A stretch of DNA of 56,056 nucleotides. Origin: Spirogloea muscicola (lineage: Eukaryota; Streptophyta; Zygnematophyceae; Spirogloeales; Spirogloeaceae). A program made the position numbers and the translations under genes. The stretch spans positions 262,342 to 318,397 of the forward strand of contig WELB01000054.1 of the NCBI GenBank assembly GCA_009602725.1, read 5' to 3'. The first letter of the stretch is position 1. Every line of letters starts with the position of its first letter. Positions 11,060-20,617 of the stretch are shown here, in pieces. The notes beneath the pieces are model-generated. The model saw only the letters and a program-made list of their open reading frames with translations. It searched no databases and had not been told where the DNA came from.

Positions 11060-11790
11060 TCTATCTTCTCTCAGGCGCTGTCCGAATGGTTACACGCTCG
11101 TCCTTGTTCTCCAGGACAAGTTGTTCTGGACGGCAGTGCACCATCATCTCGGCCTTTCCTCCTTTTGCTCGGGTGGCAGTAAACAGTGCAAGTGTGGACA
11201 GTATGCTCAATATGAGATCTACCTGGCTGCCGACATGCTAAGACATTCAGAGAGCGGTGAGCCGTTGCCTCCCACAAGCTACTAAGTGTGCTGTACATGT
11301 CATTGTACACGAGGCTGTAACATCGATTGATGGAGGTTTTGGGCATCATGCCCGTCAACAAAAAGCACAGCAAGCCTTACATGCGGCATTGGGACATTGT
11401 CGCCCCCCGGAGCCGGATGACGACAACGCCTCCTCCTTGACGTCGTACACATCGACTGTGCCTGGGTGGGCAACGACTCACGTGGAGCACAAGATGGAGA
11501 GGCACTACAAGGACCATCCCGAGGCGACCCCTTCTATCCGTTTTTCATGGTCCTTCACGGCAGTAAGGATACGAAGTGGTCCTTCCTCCTCCAGCATCTG
11601 GCCCAGCTGGTTGACACGCGTTGCTGTAGTGGCGGGGCAGCTTGTGGCATAGTAGCATTTCGCAGGCGTTGGTTGCACATGACCGAGTGCGGCTGTCACA
11701 CTCCCAAGCTTGGGCCTTACGTCAGCGTGCCAGGTTGCACTAACCAGCCCACTGGCTTCCGTAGTGGTGCGCTAGCTCCCCTACTTAGCC
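11060..11790 (+). mobile_element. Decayed LINE copy (zinc knuckle to endonuclease region)
   Basis: In shifting plus-strand frames the order of domains in the 20.6 kb LINE can be followed: DKLFWTAVHHHLGL, KQCKCGQ and MLRHSESGE (CCHC knuckle), then LLLDVVHIDC, then FFMVLHGSKDTKWSFLLQHLAQ. These match TAVHRLLGL, HQCECGE, MLRCARGGE, ADVVTTDC and LAVDVHGAFGTKWLDLLHRLAR in the better copy. Several stops and frameshifts make this a pseudo-copy. Confidence 0.65.
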
Positions 11791-12089
11791 TGTCAAATTG
11801 TGTATGCTCACTTTTGGGTACTTATGTCCCCTTCAGCCGGCTTTCGCTTTATACCCTTTATCGCCCTCGGCATAAGATTTCGCTCTACGTAGCCCCATCC
11901 TATGCACTTGTTTCTGCCTGAACAGTGTGCTTGCTTGAGTTGGCCTCCCTCTCATTTCATGCGCACCACGCACGCCTTCTCCTTTCCAGACACTTCTGAC
12001 AGCTCAAGCCGCGCACAATAAGGAGAAAGATTGATCTTCCAAGAGAAGGTCAGGGCTCTGACAGGCCAACCGAAAGTACAGTGGACAAG

Positions 12090-12420
12090 GCCAAAGGGAA
12101 AGAAGGAGAGCAGCACAAGTACAACTTTTGGAACGACGGCTTTCCATCCGTGCGCCATAGACATGTACGGCAGCTAAGGTGACAAGTGATCCTCCCTCCT
12201 CTAGCGTCTTGCGCAGGTTGACGATCATCGCCGCACTTGGGGGGGCAATAGGGCATTTCAGCATACCGCAGGTGTCAGGGCATGCTACACGATGCAGCTT
12301 CCGCTAAGCCTGCAGGGCTCGCAAGCCCTGGCCGTTCCCAAAGCTCGCTGCCGCGCCCTTAGTCAGGCCACTGGCTTCGTAGCCGCGCTCCGGCTCCCCG
12401 GATTAGTATGTCCGACCCCT
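12090..12420 (+). mobile_element. Decayed LINE 3' fragment
   Basis: The plus strand reads FHPCAIDMYGS, interrupted by stops, then SSLL-RLAQ, then MQLPLSLQGSQALAVPKARCRAL. This follows the LAVDVHGAFG, LLHRLAR and MRLAISLQRSLAFAVHLRAGRAL series at the end of the LINE ORF, heavily mutated. Confidence 0.55.
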
Positions 12421-12707
12421 AAGTGCTATTCATGTGATTATCTAAGCCCTCCTCCAGACGTCGTGCTTTCACCCAATGGCCTTCGCACCTCTTAGCCTAG
12501 GTTTACGGTTTGTGGTGCCTTACTTTTGCACTTTATAAGCCTTTGGCATGAGCAATGCGTGCCTTCTCTTTGTGTAGTGTTCCTTTCTCTTCCGGAAAGT
12601 GGCTCTCCAAAAAGGGGCGAGGTACGTGAACAGCCAGCCCGAAAGGAAATGACAAGGGCCGTTGGGGCCAAACGCCTCTTTCCAAGGTTTTCCCTGTAGG
12701 AGACTCA

Positions 12708-12905
12708 CTTAGTAACCTCCAGCTAGGAGCCGCAAGTCAGAAAGATTAGCCACCGGAAAGCAACCCCATTGACGACAGCCAGACGCAGCAGCTAGAGCAC
12801 GGCCAGCACGCAGATGCAAAGCGTGGACCATGGACCGCTGGAGGGTTATGGACAGGCGCATGCGAAACACCTGCACTAGCAGGCCAGCGGCGTCTTCCAG
12901 GCTGG
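12708..12905 (-). mobile_element. LINE 3' fragment
   Basis: The reverse strand gives VFRMRLSITLQRSMVHALHL, RAGRALAAASGCRQ and NLSDLRLLAGGY followed by stop at 12708, a clear copy of the LINE C-terminus. The 3' UTR with the hairpin core follows at about 12600-12660. Confidence 0.8.
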
Positions 12906-12973
12906 CATTTCACACTCATTGCCCTCTTTGGAGGAGCTCCTTATTCATCTTCCAAGAATGCTGGCCTTTGGCA

Positions 12974-13002
12974 TTGGGCTGGCCTTTCACAGGCCAGCCC
13001 AA
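12974..13002 (+). repeat. Perfect 12-bp hairpin of the LINE 3' UTR
   Basis: TTGGGCTGGCCT, loop TTCAC, AGGCCAGCCCAA: a perfect 12-bp stem with a 5-base loop. It is the longest version of the GGGCTGG...CCAGCCC hairpin seen behind the LINE copies in this window. Confidence 0.85.
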
Positions 13003-13499
13003 AGGCCAAGCCGGGAAGGAGCTGTATCCTGGCTTGTCCGCAGGCGCAACTGTTCAAAGAGCTTCTTATTGTCCGGCTGCTTTTCCTGACTGGCGGCTGC
13101 TTTATATGCTTCTAGTCTTTGTATTGCCCATGTAAGAACAGATCTACATATTTCACGGGGTTATTAAGAGAGGCTATCCTAGTGCTTGCTCATTTCTCAA
13201 GTGGTACGTCCTTGACTCATTAGTCGGGACCTTGGGATATCCTTGCACAGCCTAGCCATCGCCCATGTTGGAAGACATTCGTCTTTTTCAAGAAGAAGAA
13301 GCAATGGCGGTGAGACCCAAGCTCCCTTCTTAATGGCCGAGGTCTCCAGGAAAGCCCCCCTTGCAAAAAGTATGGAGTAGTTCTCAATGCACTCTTGGAA
13401 AGAAGCACCTGCTAGAAGTAGCTACTTAGCGACTTTCACTCAACAACCTCAAGCTGCACCAATTAGCAGCAGGGTATGCGTGACTGTGGTGCAGGGCTG

Positions 13500-14050
13500 G
13501 CCGATCATAGCATCGCCCTCTCTTCCATCATGCCAATCCTTCAGAAGGCCGTCGGACTTCACACGCGCCGGGTCGCCTTGGTGGCCTCGAGGCCGGGAGG
13601 CGGCGAGCGCATTATTGCAGACGTGGTCACCACCGATGTGTTGGACCAATCCAATCCGGAGCTCTCTGCCTCGCGGGCTGGCCATGCTGCGGCAAAGGCC
13701 GCTCCCAGCGAGGCGGCCAAACACGCTGACCACCCGGCTGGAGACGAGTTCGTACCCCTGGCCGCGGACGTGCACGGGGCTCTCGGGTCCCAAGTGGCTC
13801 GACCTGCTGGCCAGGCTAGCGCGGCGCGCTGTGTCCCGCAGGCCAGGTGAGCCGGCTGACTCCAACGCCGCTGGCTCGTGGGCCCCGGTATATCGCATGC
13901 GTTTGTCAGTCCTCCCTTCAGCGGTCCATGGCCCACGCCGTGCATCTGCGTGCTGGCCGTGCTCTCGCTGCAGCCTCTGGCTTTCGTCAGGGGGATTGTT
14001 TTCCGGCAGCTAGTCTGTCGGATTTGAGGCTCCTCACTCGTAGCTACTGA
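13500..14050 (+). mobile_element. LINE 3' fragment with frameshifts
   Basis: The plus strand encodes IMPILQKAVGLHTRRVALVA, GGGERIIADVVTTDVLDQSN, AKHADHPAGDEFVPLAADVH, then after a frame change LQRSMAHAVHLRAGRALAAA and SDLRLLTRSY followed by stop at 14050. It covers the endonuclease region and C-terminus of the LINE ORF. The frame breaks near DVHGALGS. Confidence 0.8.
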
Positions 14051-14079
14051 GTGGTCCATCCTCCACCCGTTCTGACATA

Positions 14080-14350
14080 GCATCTTCAGGCCCCTCCGTC
14101 ATTGTGGCTTTAGGCCCCTCCGTCATTTGAGAAGAAGTGGCACTCCCAATGGGGGCAAGGGCTGCAAAAACCAGCCCCAAAAGAATAGACAAAGGTTCGG
14201 AGGGGCCTACAAACGTGTAGCAGCTACAAAGGGGTCGGAAGATGCTATGTCAGAACAGGGGGAGGATGGATCACTCAGTACTTACGACCCGACAGACTAG
14301 CTGCCAGGAAACTACCCGCCCGACGAAAGCCGGAGGCCGCAGCGAGAGCA
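14080..14350 (-). mobile_element. LINE 3' end in tail-to-tail orientation
   Basis: The reverse strand from 14350 reads GRALAAASGFRR and ASLSGRKY then stop, and continues into a complete 3' UTR containing the GGCTG...CAGCC hairpin (about 14159-14178). It faces the plus-strand copy ending at 14050, so matching UTR segments around CATAGCATCTTC (about 14080) and its complement (about 14240) form an inverted repeat. Confidence 0.7.
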
Positions 14351-14866
14351 CGGCCATTTGGCCCCTTCGAACCTTCGTGAATTCTTTTCGGGCTAGCTTC
14401 TCACAGCCCTTGCCCCCATTGGGAGTGCCACTTCTTCCATCGCAAAGATGAAGAAAGGGCTCGCCCATTGAGGGAGGGGATGAACTAGCCGCCGGGAAAG
14501 TACAAGTGTGATTGTAAACGCACCCCCACTACCCAGACGAGGAAGTGTCGTCGAGGCAGACGGGCGGAAGGAGGCGGCGCCGTCGCGGCCACGTCGGCCG
14601 GGCGCCAGCCAGTGCCCGGACTGATTAGCCAGCCCGGAAACCAGAAAGTTCGAAGGGGCCAGTAAAGCGTTAAAGCAACAGCGTGCCAAATGGACTGGTG
14701 GCTGTGAGAGGCCAGCCCAAAAAATTGGACAAGGTAAAGAACACAGCGACTGTGAAAAGTAAGCAGCTCACCTAAGAAGAGTGGCCTACTTCTGCTCGTG
14801 AACCTGCAGCAGGTGCGCTTACAAAGAGAAAGAAAGTGACAAAGGGGTCACCCTAAGAGGAAAAAT

Positions 14867-15140
14867 ATGCCGATCACCCGGTCGGTGATGATTTCGCGGC
14901 CCTGGCGATGGATGTTCACGGGGCCTTCGGCAGCCGCTGGCTGGATCTCCTCCAGCGGCTTGCTCGTCAGGCTATTGATCGGCGGTCGGGCTCGCCCGGG
15001 GCGCTGCCCGGCTCCAACGCCGCCGGGTCGCTCGCCCAGGTCTTTCGCATGCGCTTGGCGGTATCGTTCCAGCGATCAGAAGAAGAAAGGGCTCGCCCAT
15101 TGAGGATAGGGGCTGGACAAGCCAGCCCAAAAAAGAATGA
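14867..15140 (+). mobile_element. LINE 3' fragment cut by a 3' UTR module
   Basis: The plus strand encodes DDFAALAMDVHGAFGSRWLD, LLQRLARQAID, NAAGSLAQVFRMRLAVSFQR, then changes abruptly to the hairpin module (15110-15128) in the opposite orientation. This looks like one insertion or rearrangement within another. Confidence 0.7.
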
Positions 15141-15451
15141 ACAAAGAACGAGAAGGGGGCCAGAGGAAGCCAGAGGAAGCGCTAAGAAACCAAAGCACAC
15201 AAAGAAAGAAAGCAGCTACAAATTACTCAGTAACCCCTGCTAAGCAGCCGCAAATCAGAGAGGCTAGGGTNAGGTTGCCAAATATCGTTAAGGACTTCGC
15301 TTGGCTCAAGCACCATCTCAATCAGCGCCGCCAGATGCCACGGATTCTGTGGTCATACACTGGGGCTCCCAGTTGCTTAGATCTACATGCTCTCATGCCC
15401 AGTATCTCACGGCCGCATCGTCCTGCCGTGCCTGCTACCTCGTGCTTCCCA

Positions 15452-15606
15452 GGTACTCGTGGACAATCGCACACTGTGGCGCTTGTGGGACGCACGTTGG
15501 CTGGCGCTTCACTGCCGTGCGCCGCGGAATGACGCCCGAGGCCTTCTGGGGCGTTCGCACGTGTCAGTTGGCGTCACTACGTGAGCATGCTGAGGTGCTC
15601 AACTGA
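15452..15606 (+). CDS. CULT-domain (cereblon-like) protein, last exon only
   Basis: The frame encodes YSWTIAHCGACGTHVGWRF, TAVRRGMTPEAFWG and ends LREHAEVLN with stop at 15606. This is the C-terminal half of the CULT domain, the Zn-binding, ligand-binding fold of cereblon: GYxW, C-x2-C, HxGWRF and FWG all present. A pyrimidine-rich tract ending CAG just before 15452 is a good acceptor, and the residue completed across it would give the expected PG-YSW. Exons for the first half were not found upstream: 15 kb and below is LINE debris with an N at 15271, so this exon may be orphaned by insertion, by rearrangement or in the assembly. Confidence 0.7.
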
Positions 15607-16179
15607 CTTGGCGGCTGGTGAAGCGATGGAAGCTTCTGGCAGGTGGCTCGCAAGGAGGCCAAGAAGCTCATTGCTGACACAAGTTGTTGCACAGGAGGAG
15701 TTTGGACGACCAGCTGCAGTGAGCTTGGCACCACACAGGAAACGCAGTAGCAAAGAACAATCCCTTGTTATTACAGTGCTTGGTGTCGCGACGTGCGCTG
15801 GCCCGCTGCCTTGAGCATCGCCACAGGACGTACTAAATTCTGAGTGCTGCTGTCAGGGGTGTACACAAATGTACAAATGATTTAGGATGGAATAAGACCT
15901 GTTGGCCGCGCGCGATAATGCGCAGTAAATTTGTCTCCATAAATGGATTGGGTATGTACATGTGCCTTGCTACAAGCCTTGTACTATGTCTGACAAGCAG
16001 CCATGATAAGTTGACGAAGGCTAAACAGAAGGACATTGTCTCTCATGTCAAGCCACCCCATGCGAAGGCAATGGAACGTCAAAGGTAAATAACCTGAAGC
16101 TAGCAAGCCTGGCACAGTCGTTTTTGCAAATGATTTGCCAGCTCACTTGAGATTGGGACCCGCATGCACGGGCGCAGCG
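15607..16179. other. No gene recognised; shared 3' flanks
   Basis: Sequence between the stop of the CULT exon (+) and the stop of PEX4 (-). It is presumably the 3' UTRs of both genes; nothing else is evident. Confidence 0.4.
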
Positions 16180-16857
16180 TCAGGACCGAGGCATGGCTGC
16201 AAGGCGCGTGTACATCTCCGCCATGGAGCGGTAACCCCGGTGGTCGCCCGCCCGCAGCAGGTTCCCTGTGGGCGAGGGCCAAGGCGGAATGAGTCAGCTC
16301 GAAGTAATTGCTGCTACAGATCGGCAAGCGTTTCAGTAAGAAGGATACATGACTGATTGTGCAACTACTACTTGAAGGTCCAAATAATATGATGGTATAC
16401 AGGAAGCCGATAAGTAAATAAAGCCAACACCCTTTACATATCTCTTCTTGGAGCCGGGTGGCTGAGGGAGTGCACACTACCGCAGTCACAGTTGAGGGGG
16501 CTGTCGGGCTCTGGGTGTGAGAGCAGCGCGATCACGGCGCGGCACACTGACTGCAGCGTCCACGCGGGGCTCCACGCCGTCTTCAGGATGTCCAAGCAGA
16601 TCTCGCCGGTCTGCACGACATGGGCGGCGGCCGCGCATCCTGAGCGGAGCTGGACGAGCGCGCTCTCGTGATGGGCGGTCGCAAGCAGCCCACCAGCGCC
16701 GGCGGCGGCGGCGGCGGTGGCGGCGGACCTTGAAGTGGACGTTGGGATGAAAGACCTTGGTGACGAAGCGGGCCTGCGGGGGCACCAGCGGGTACTGCTC
16801 CGGCACCGCCAGGGAAAGCTGGAAGACGCCGCCGGCATACGGCGTGTCGCCAGGGCC
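16180..16857 (-). CDS. PEX4: Peroxisomal ubiquitin-conjugating enzyme PEX4, 5' exons missing
   Basis: E2 enzyme that ubiquitinates the PTS1 receptor PEX5 at the peroxisomal membrane so it can be recycled. Exons on the minus strand: 16857-16729 (TPYAGGVFQLSLAVPEQYPL to FHPNVHFK), 16610-16481 (TGEICLDILKTAWSPAWTLQ, PEPDSPLNCDCG) and 16265-16180 (NLLRAGDHRGYRSMAEMYTR, LAAMPRS). HPN and the catalytic Cys in EICLDIL are intact, and SPLNCDCGNLLRAGD identifies PEX4 rather than a general E2. Phases agree. The first 45 or so residues of the family should lie above 16857, but that stretch is the GC-rich 5' region of the RING gene on the other strand, and I found no E2 N-terminus there or in the RING introns. 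Confidence 0.88.
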
Positions 16858-16907
16858 CTGCAGCGGCGGCGGCGGAGCGGCTGTGAGGCCGCTTTCGCAC
16901 CGCCGAG

Positions 16908-19473
16908 GGCTGCAGCGTCGTCTGGGACGGCGGCGGCGGCGGCGGCGGCGGCGGGCGCACGCTGGACGCGGCGCGCTTCCTGCGGCGCGCCGGCAGCTCG
17001 CGGCTGCTGCGCGAGCAGTCGGTGCTGGTGCGCGAGACGGCGGCGGAGCACCTGGAGGAGCGGCAGAGCGACTGGGCCTACTCGCGCCCCGTCGTCGTCC
17101 TGGACCTCGTCTGGAACTTCGCCTTCGTCATCGTCGCCTTTGTCGTGCTGGCCCTCAGCAAGGCGGAGCGCCCGCCCACGCCGCTGCGCGTCTGGATCGT
17201 TGGCTACGCCGTCCAGTGCCAGCTCCACATGGTCTGCGTCTGGTTCGAGTACCAGGTGAGCGGCGCCCAAACCCCCCCCCCCCCCTTCTGTCCTCCGTAA
17301 CATCAAGCCGGTTTGCAGCTTGTGAGGCGCTTCTCATTCTGCGTCTTGCGAACACAGCGTTAGCCTTCTCTAACGACGCTTGGGGCGTTGCGCCATGCGC
17401 TGTATGATTGCTGCCTTCGAATTATTTCGATTGTTTTGCATAGGGCGCTGCCTGTCCCTCAGAATTGAACACGCACTTTCGATACCCTCTGCTTGAGATG
17501 GATACAGAGGCCCTTGATGTGGCACATGTTTTTGGCAGAAACTTCAGTGAGTGATGAGAGCTTGGTGTATTTTCCCAACGATTACTTTGAAGGAAGCTGC
17601 GGTTCATTAGCAGTGACCCGAGATCGCAGTACTTGCCGTGCTGACAAGCCTATGTGCTATTGTGGGGCTGCAGAGGAGACTGCAAGTAGCTGCAGCGGCA
17701 GCTCAAAGTGAGAGCCCAAGCTCATCAGCACGGAGAAGTCAGCTCCCGACCTCGGGGCCTGCAAGAGGAGAGCTCTCTTCCTCTGGGGAACGGTTGAGCT
17801 TGACTAGCGAGCGTGACCATGGGAGCCAAGGTGACCGGGACTTGGAGGCTGCAGATTTAGAAGAGAGTGGAGATTCTGAGGACGGCCAGAATGAAGAAGC
17901 CGCAGAACCTTCTAGGTGCGGAGCCTGGCTGAGGAGGGTAGTACTTTCAACATGTTGACATCTGCATGTCATCAGCAGAACTTGTTACACAGTCGTTCAG
18001 AGTGTACCAAACCAGCCTCTCTCCTGTTCAAGTTGTAGGGAGTTGCCTGATGCTGACGTCTGTATTGTTGTTTTTTGCAGTCTTGCCAAGCGACTTGAGT
18101 CTGCAAACACCATGTTCTCTTTTGTGTGGTGGATAGTCGGCTCTTGCTGGATCACAGCCGGCGGCTCCGCTGTCACCCAGGACTCGCCCATGCTTTATTG
18201 GTGAGCGTCTCCTCAAATTGCACTCAAATCGAACTTGCTTATATATCAAACATTTTCCAGGGCACATGCAGCCCGCTTTTGCAGTACAGTCCTCGTGGGC
18301 CACTTACCTGCAGTTACTATGTTGTGCTTACCTTATGTGGACCTCATCTTGTCCCAGTATCCCTAGCTTCATGTTCTTTAGCTCTGGACGGGAATGCTAC
18401 CACTCATGTTTGTATTCCTTGCTGCATGATAGATAGCTTGAGCTTTCCTACACTCTGGTGTGTCCGGGTCACAGCTAGTCTTTTGGTAAGGCATGAGTAC
18501 TGCCACCTTACATCTTGGCCTTGTCCTGGTTTGCAGGCTCTGCGTGGTGTTCCTGGCATTTGATGTCTTCTTTGTCGTCTTCTGCATGGCCTTGGCCTGC
18601 GTGATTGGCATTGCTGTCTGCTGCTGTTTGCCCTGCATCATCGCTTTCTTGTACGCGGTTGCAGACTCGGTGCGTATGTGCCCCATGCTCCCACTTGACG
18701 AGTACAGGAAGTCGTCTGTGGTTGCTGGGCTTGGTGGATACTGCTGTCACTGCTACTGTCCTGTCTCGAGTCCCCGTTGAGCAGCTTCTGATTTCACAAC
18801 AATCTTCTTCGTTCCTGGTGCAGGAAGGAGCATCTGAAGATGTCATCAGTGCACTTCCCAAATATGTGTTTAGGAGGTTGCAGTCTCCAAGTGCAGACAA
18901 GGAAAAGGCTGCTCAGGCTGGAGGAATTCTTAGCCTTGTGAAAGACGAGAACACTACAACAGAGGAGCGAACCATGTCTGCGGAAAATGCTGTGAGTATT
19001 TGTCCCATGCCTTGTCCTTGTGAAAGATTCACCGCAACAACTACCCACTCCCCCTGACTGTCAACACATTCTGGCCTTCTTCGTGAACCTTGCTGACCTT
19101 CACATAGCAGAGAGTGCTCCTTGCGTCTTCTTTGACAGTCCTTGCTGGCTTCCTTGCTGACTATTGCATTGTGCACTATCAAGTCACTGTCAAGGAAGGA
19201 ACCTCTAGTCCGACGGTGGACCGTCTTCATATTGTAATACAACTTTGATTGCTGCAGGAATGCTGCATTTGCCTCTCCCAATACGAGGACGGGGTAGAGC
19301 TACGAGAACTACCTTGCTCGCATTACTTCCACTGCATCTGCATTGACAAGTGGCTGCGCATGAATGCAACTTGCCCGCTTTGCAAGTTCAATGTTGTTCA
19401 CGACAGTGCTAGCCCTTCTCCTGATGTAGTTGAGGAACCTCCGGCAGCAGCTGCAGGTTCCGACAATGTCTGA
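16908..19473 (+). CDS. Membrane RING-H2 E3 ubiquitin ligase, six exons
   Basis: Plant-type E3 ligase with several transmembrane helices before a C-terminal RING. Exon 1 (to 17255) encodes [40 protein letters not shown], then two hydrophobic segments ([34 protein letters not shown]). Exon 2 (17674-17915) is an acidic, Ser-rich linker. Exon 3 (18081-18200) has [20 protein letters not shown]. Exon 4 (18537-18669) has [20 protein letters not shown] then [17 protein letters not shown]. Exon 5 is 18824-18991. Exon 6 (19258-19473) carries the RING-H2: [31 protein letters not shown]. All junction phases from exon 1 onward agree. The true start is unresolved: the frame is open upstream through a GGC-derived Gly run to about 16908, without an ATG I can defend. 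The family is known from Arabidopsis; the substrate is unknown. Confidence 0.9.
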
Positions 19474-19975
19474 GATCCTTTCACGCCAAAGTGATACGAC
19501 CTGTTGATCACTTCTGCCATCTCGTCTGCCCCTGCTTGTGCTTGCCCGTCAACTTACATAGTTGACCACCCTGAGCTTCGTCTATTGGCGATCATCTTCA
19601 TGTACCATGTCGACTATTGAGGCCTTGCTAGATTGTCCTGGTCAGCCATCAGCAACTACTGTACCATAAACCCCTTCATAAAGCTATTTCCATGACTGTC
19701 GCTGCAACTCGTACTGCAGAGAAGTCTCTGCAGAGTTGTGCGCTTGGGATGATTCCACTAGTGTAGGCTCTTGGTGCTCCCTGCTGCAAAGACTGTTCCC
19801 ATCACCTATTGCTCCCAGCGTGTGTGCCACTCTTGCTGTGTATCTCACGATATACAACATCACAACCATTTGAAACTATCGCACATATTGTCCTGTAAAT
19901 GGCCGGTCACACTTGCACGACGCTGGCCACGAGCGCGCTGACAGTCAAGTGTGCAACGAGGATTCAGGGGCCTTC
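19474..19975. other. 3' flank of the RING gene
   Basis: About 500 bases of mixed composition after the RING stop codon and before the LINE cluster. No further coding signal seen; probably 3' UTR and spacer. Confidence 0.4.
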
Positions 19976-20310
19976 TCAATACCCTCTTCTGATCAAATCT
20001 ACAGGGACCAAAGAGGGAAAAGCAGGACTGTGGCCGAGAAAGCCACAAGCAGCCGCTAGGCTACCACCAGCTAGAGCACAGCCAGCACGCAGATGCAAGG
20101 CGTGGGCCATGGACCGCTGGAGTGATATGAACAGGCGCATGCGAAACACCTGCGCTAGCGAGCCAGCGGCATTGGTGTCGGCCTGCTCACCTCGAAACTG
20201 CGGGGACACAGCACGTCGCACAAGCCGGGCCAACAGTCAAGCCACTGAAAGAAACTGGGACCCGAAGGCCCCGTGCACATCGACGGCCAGTGGGACGACA
20301 GGGGGATATT
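19976..20310 (-). mobile_element. LINE 3' fragment
   Basis: The reverse strand encodes PLAVDVHGAFGSQF, then in another frame AGSLAQVFRMRLFISLQRSM, AHALHLRAGCALAGGSLAAA and a degenerate C-terminus with stop at 19976. It lies directly downstream of the larger copy at 20618-22336 in the same orientation, so two copies are arranged head to tail. Confidence 0.75.
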
Positions 20311-20394
20311 GAGCACCGAGTTGCCACTTGAGTCGCTGTGGGCCAGCCAAGAAAAAAGAATGAACCAAGTTCTTTGCAGGGGCCAAGGGAAAGA

Positions 20395-20617
20395 AGAAGT
20401 GGCACTCCAAATGGGGGCAAGGGCTGTGATAAGCCAGCCCAAAAAGAATTGACAAGGGGTCGGAAGGGCCGACAAGCGTTTAGCAGCTACAGAGCGAAAA
20501 GCGCGGCCGAATTGACTGGTGGCTGGGAGGAGCCAGCCCAAAAGGAATGGACAATGTCAAAAGGAGCCGAATGGCACAAAAAGCAGAAGACTAAGTGCTA
20601 AGACGACAAGGAGGCTC
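20395..20617 (-). repeat. LINE 3' UTR with two hairpin units
   Basis: The reference copy of the 3' UTR, directly after the stop of the long LINE frame. On the minus strand, two units each start with a T-rich lead (TTCCTTTTGGGCTGG; TTCTTTTTGGGCTGG) and fold as GGCTGG...CCAGCC (about 20523-20542) and GGGCTGGCTTATCACAGCCC (20421-20440). The second is followed by the GCCACTTCTTC tail. Confidence 0.7.

Noticed and set aside
11257-11652. Plus-strand frame with a charged HKMERHYKDHPEATP segment, considered as a transposase
   Set aside because: Other frames at the same place follow the LINE endonuclease region, which explains the sequence better.
16434-17306. Long minus-strand open frame of 290 codons across the RING first exon
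   Set aside because: It is the antisense shadow of a GC-rich coding exon; only its last 60 or so codons, in PEX4, are real coding sequence.
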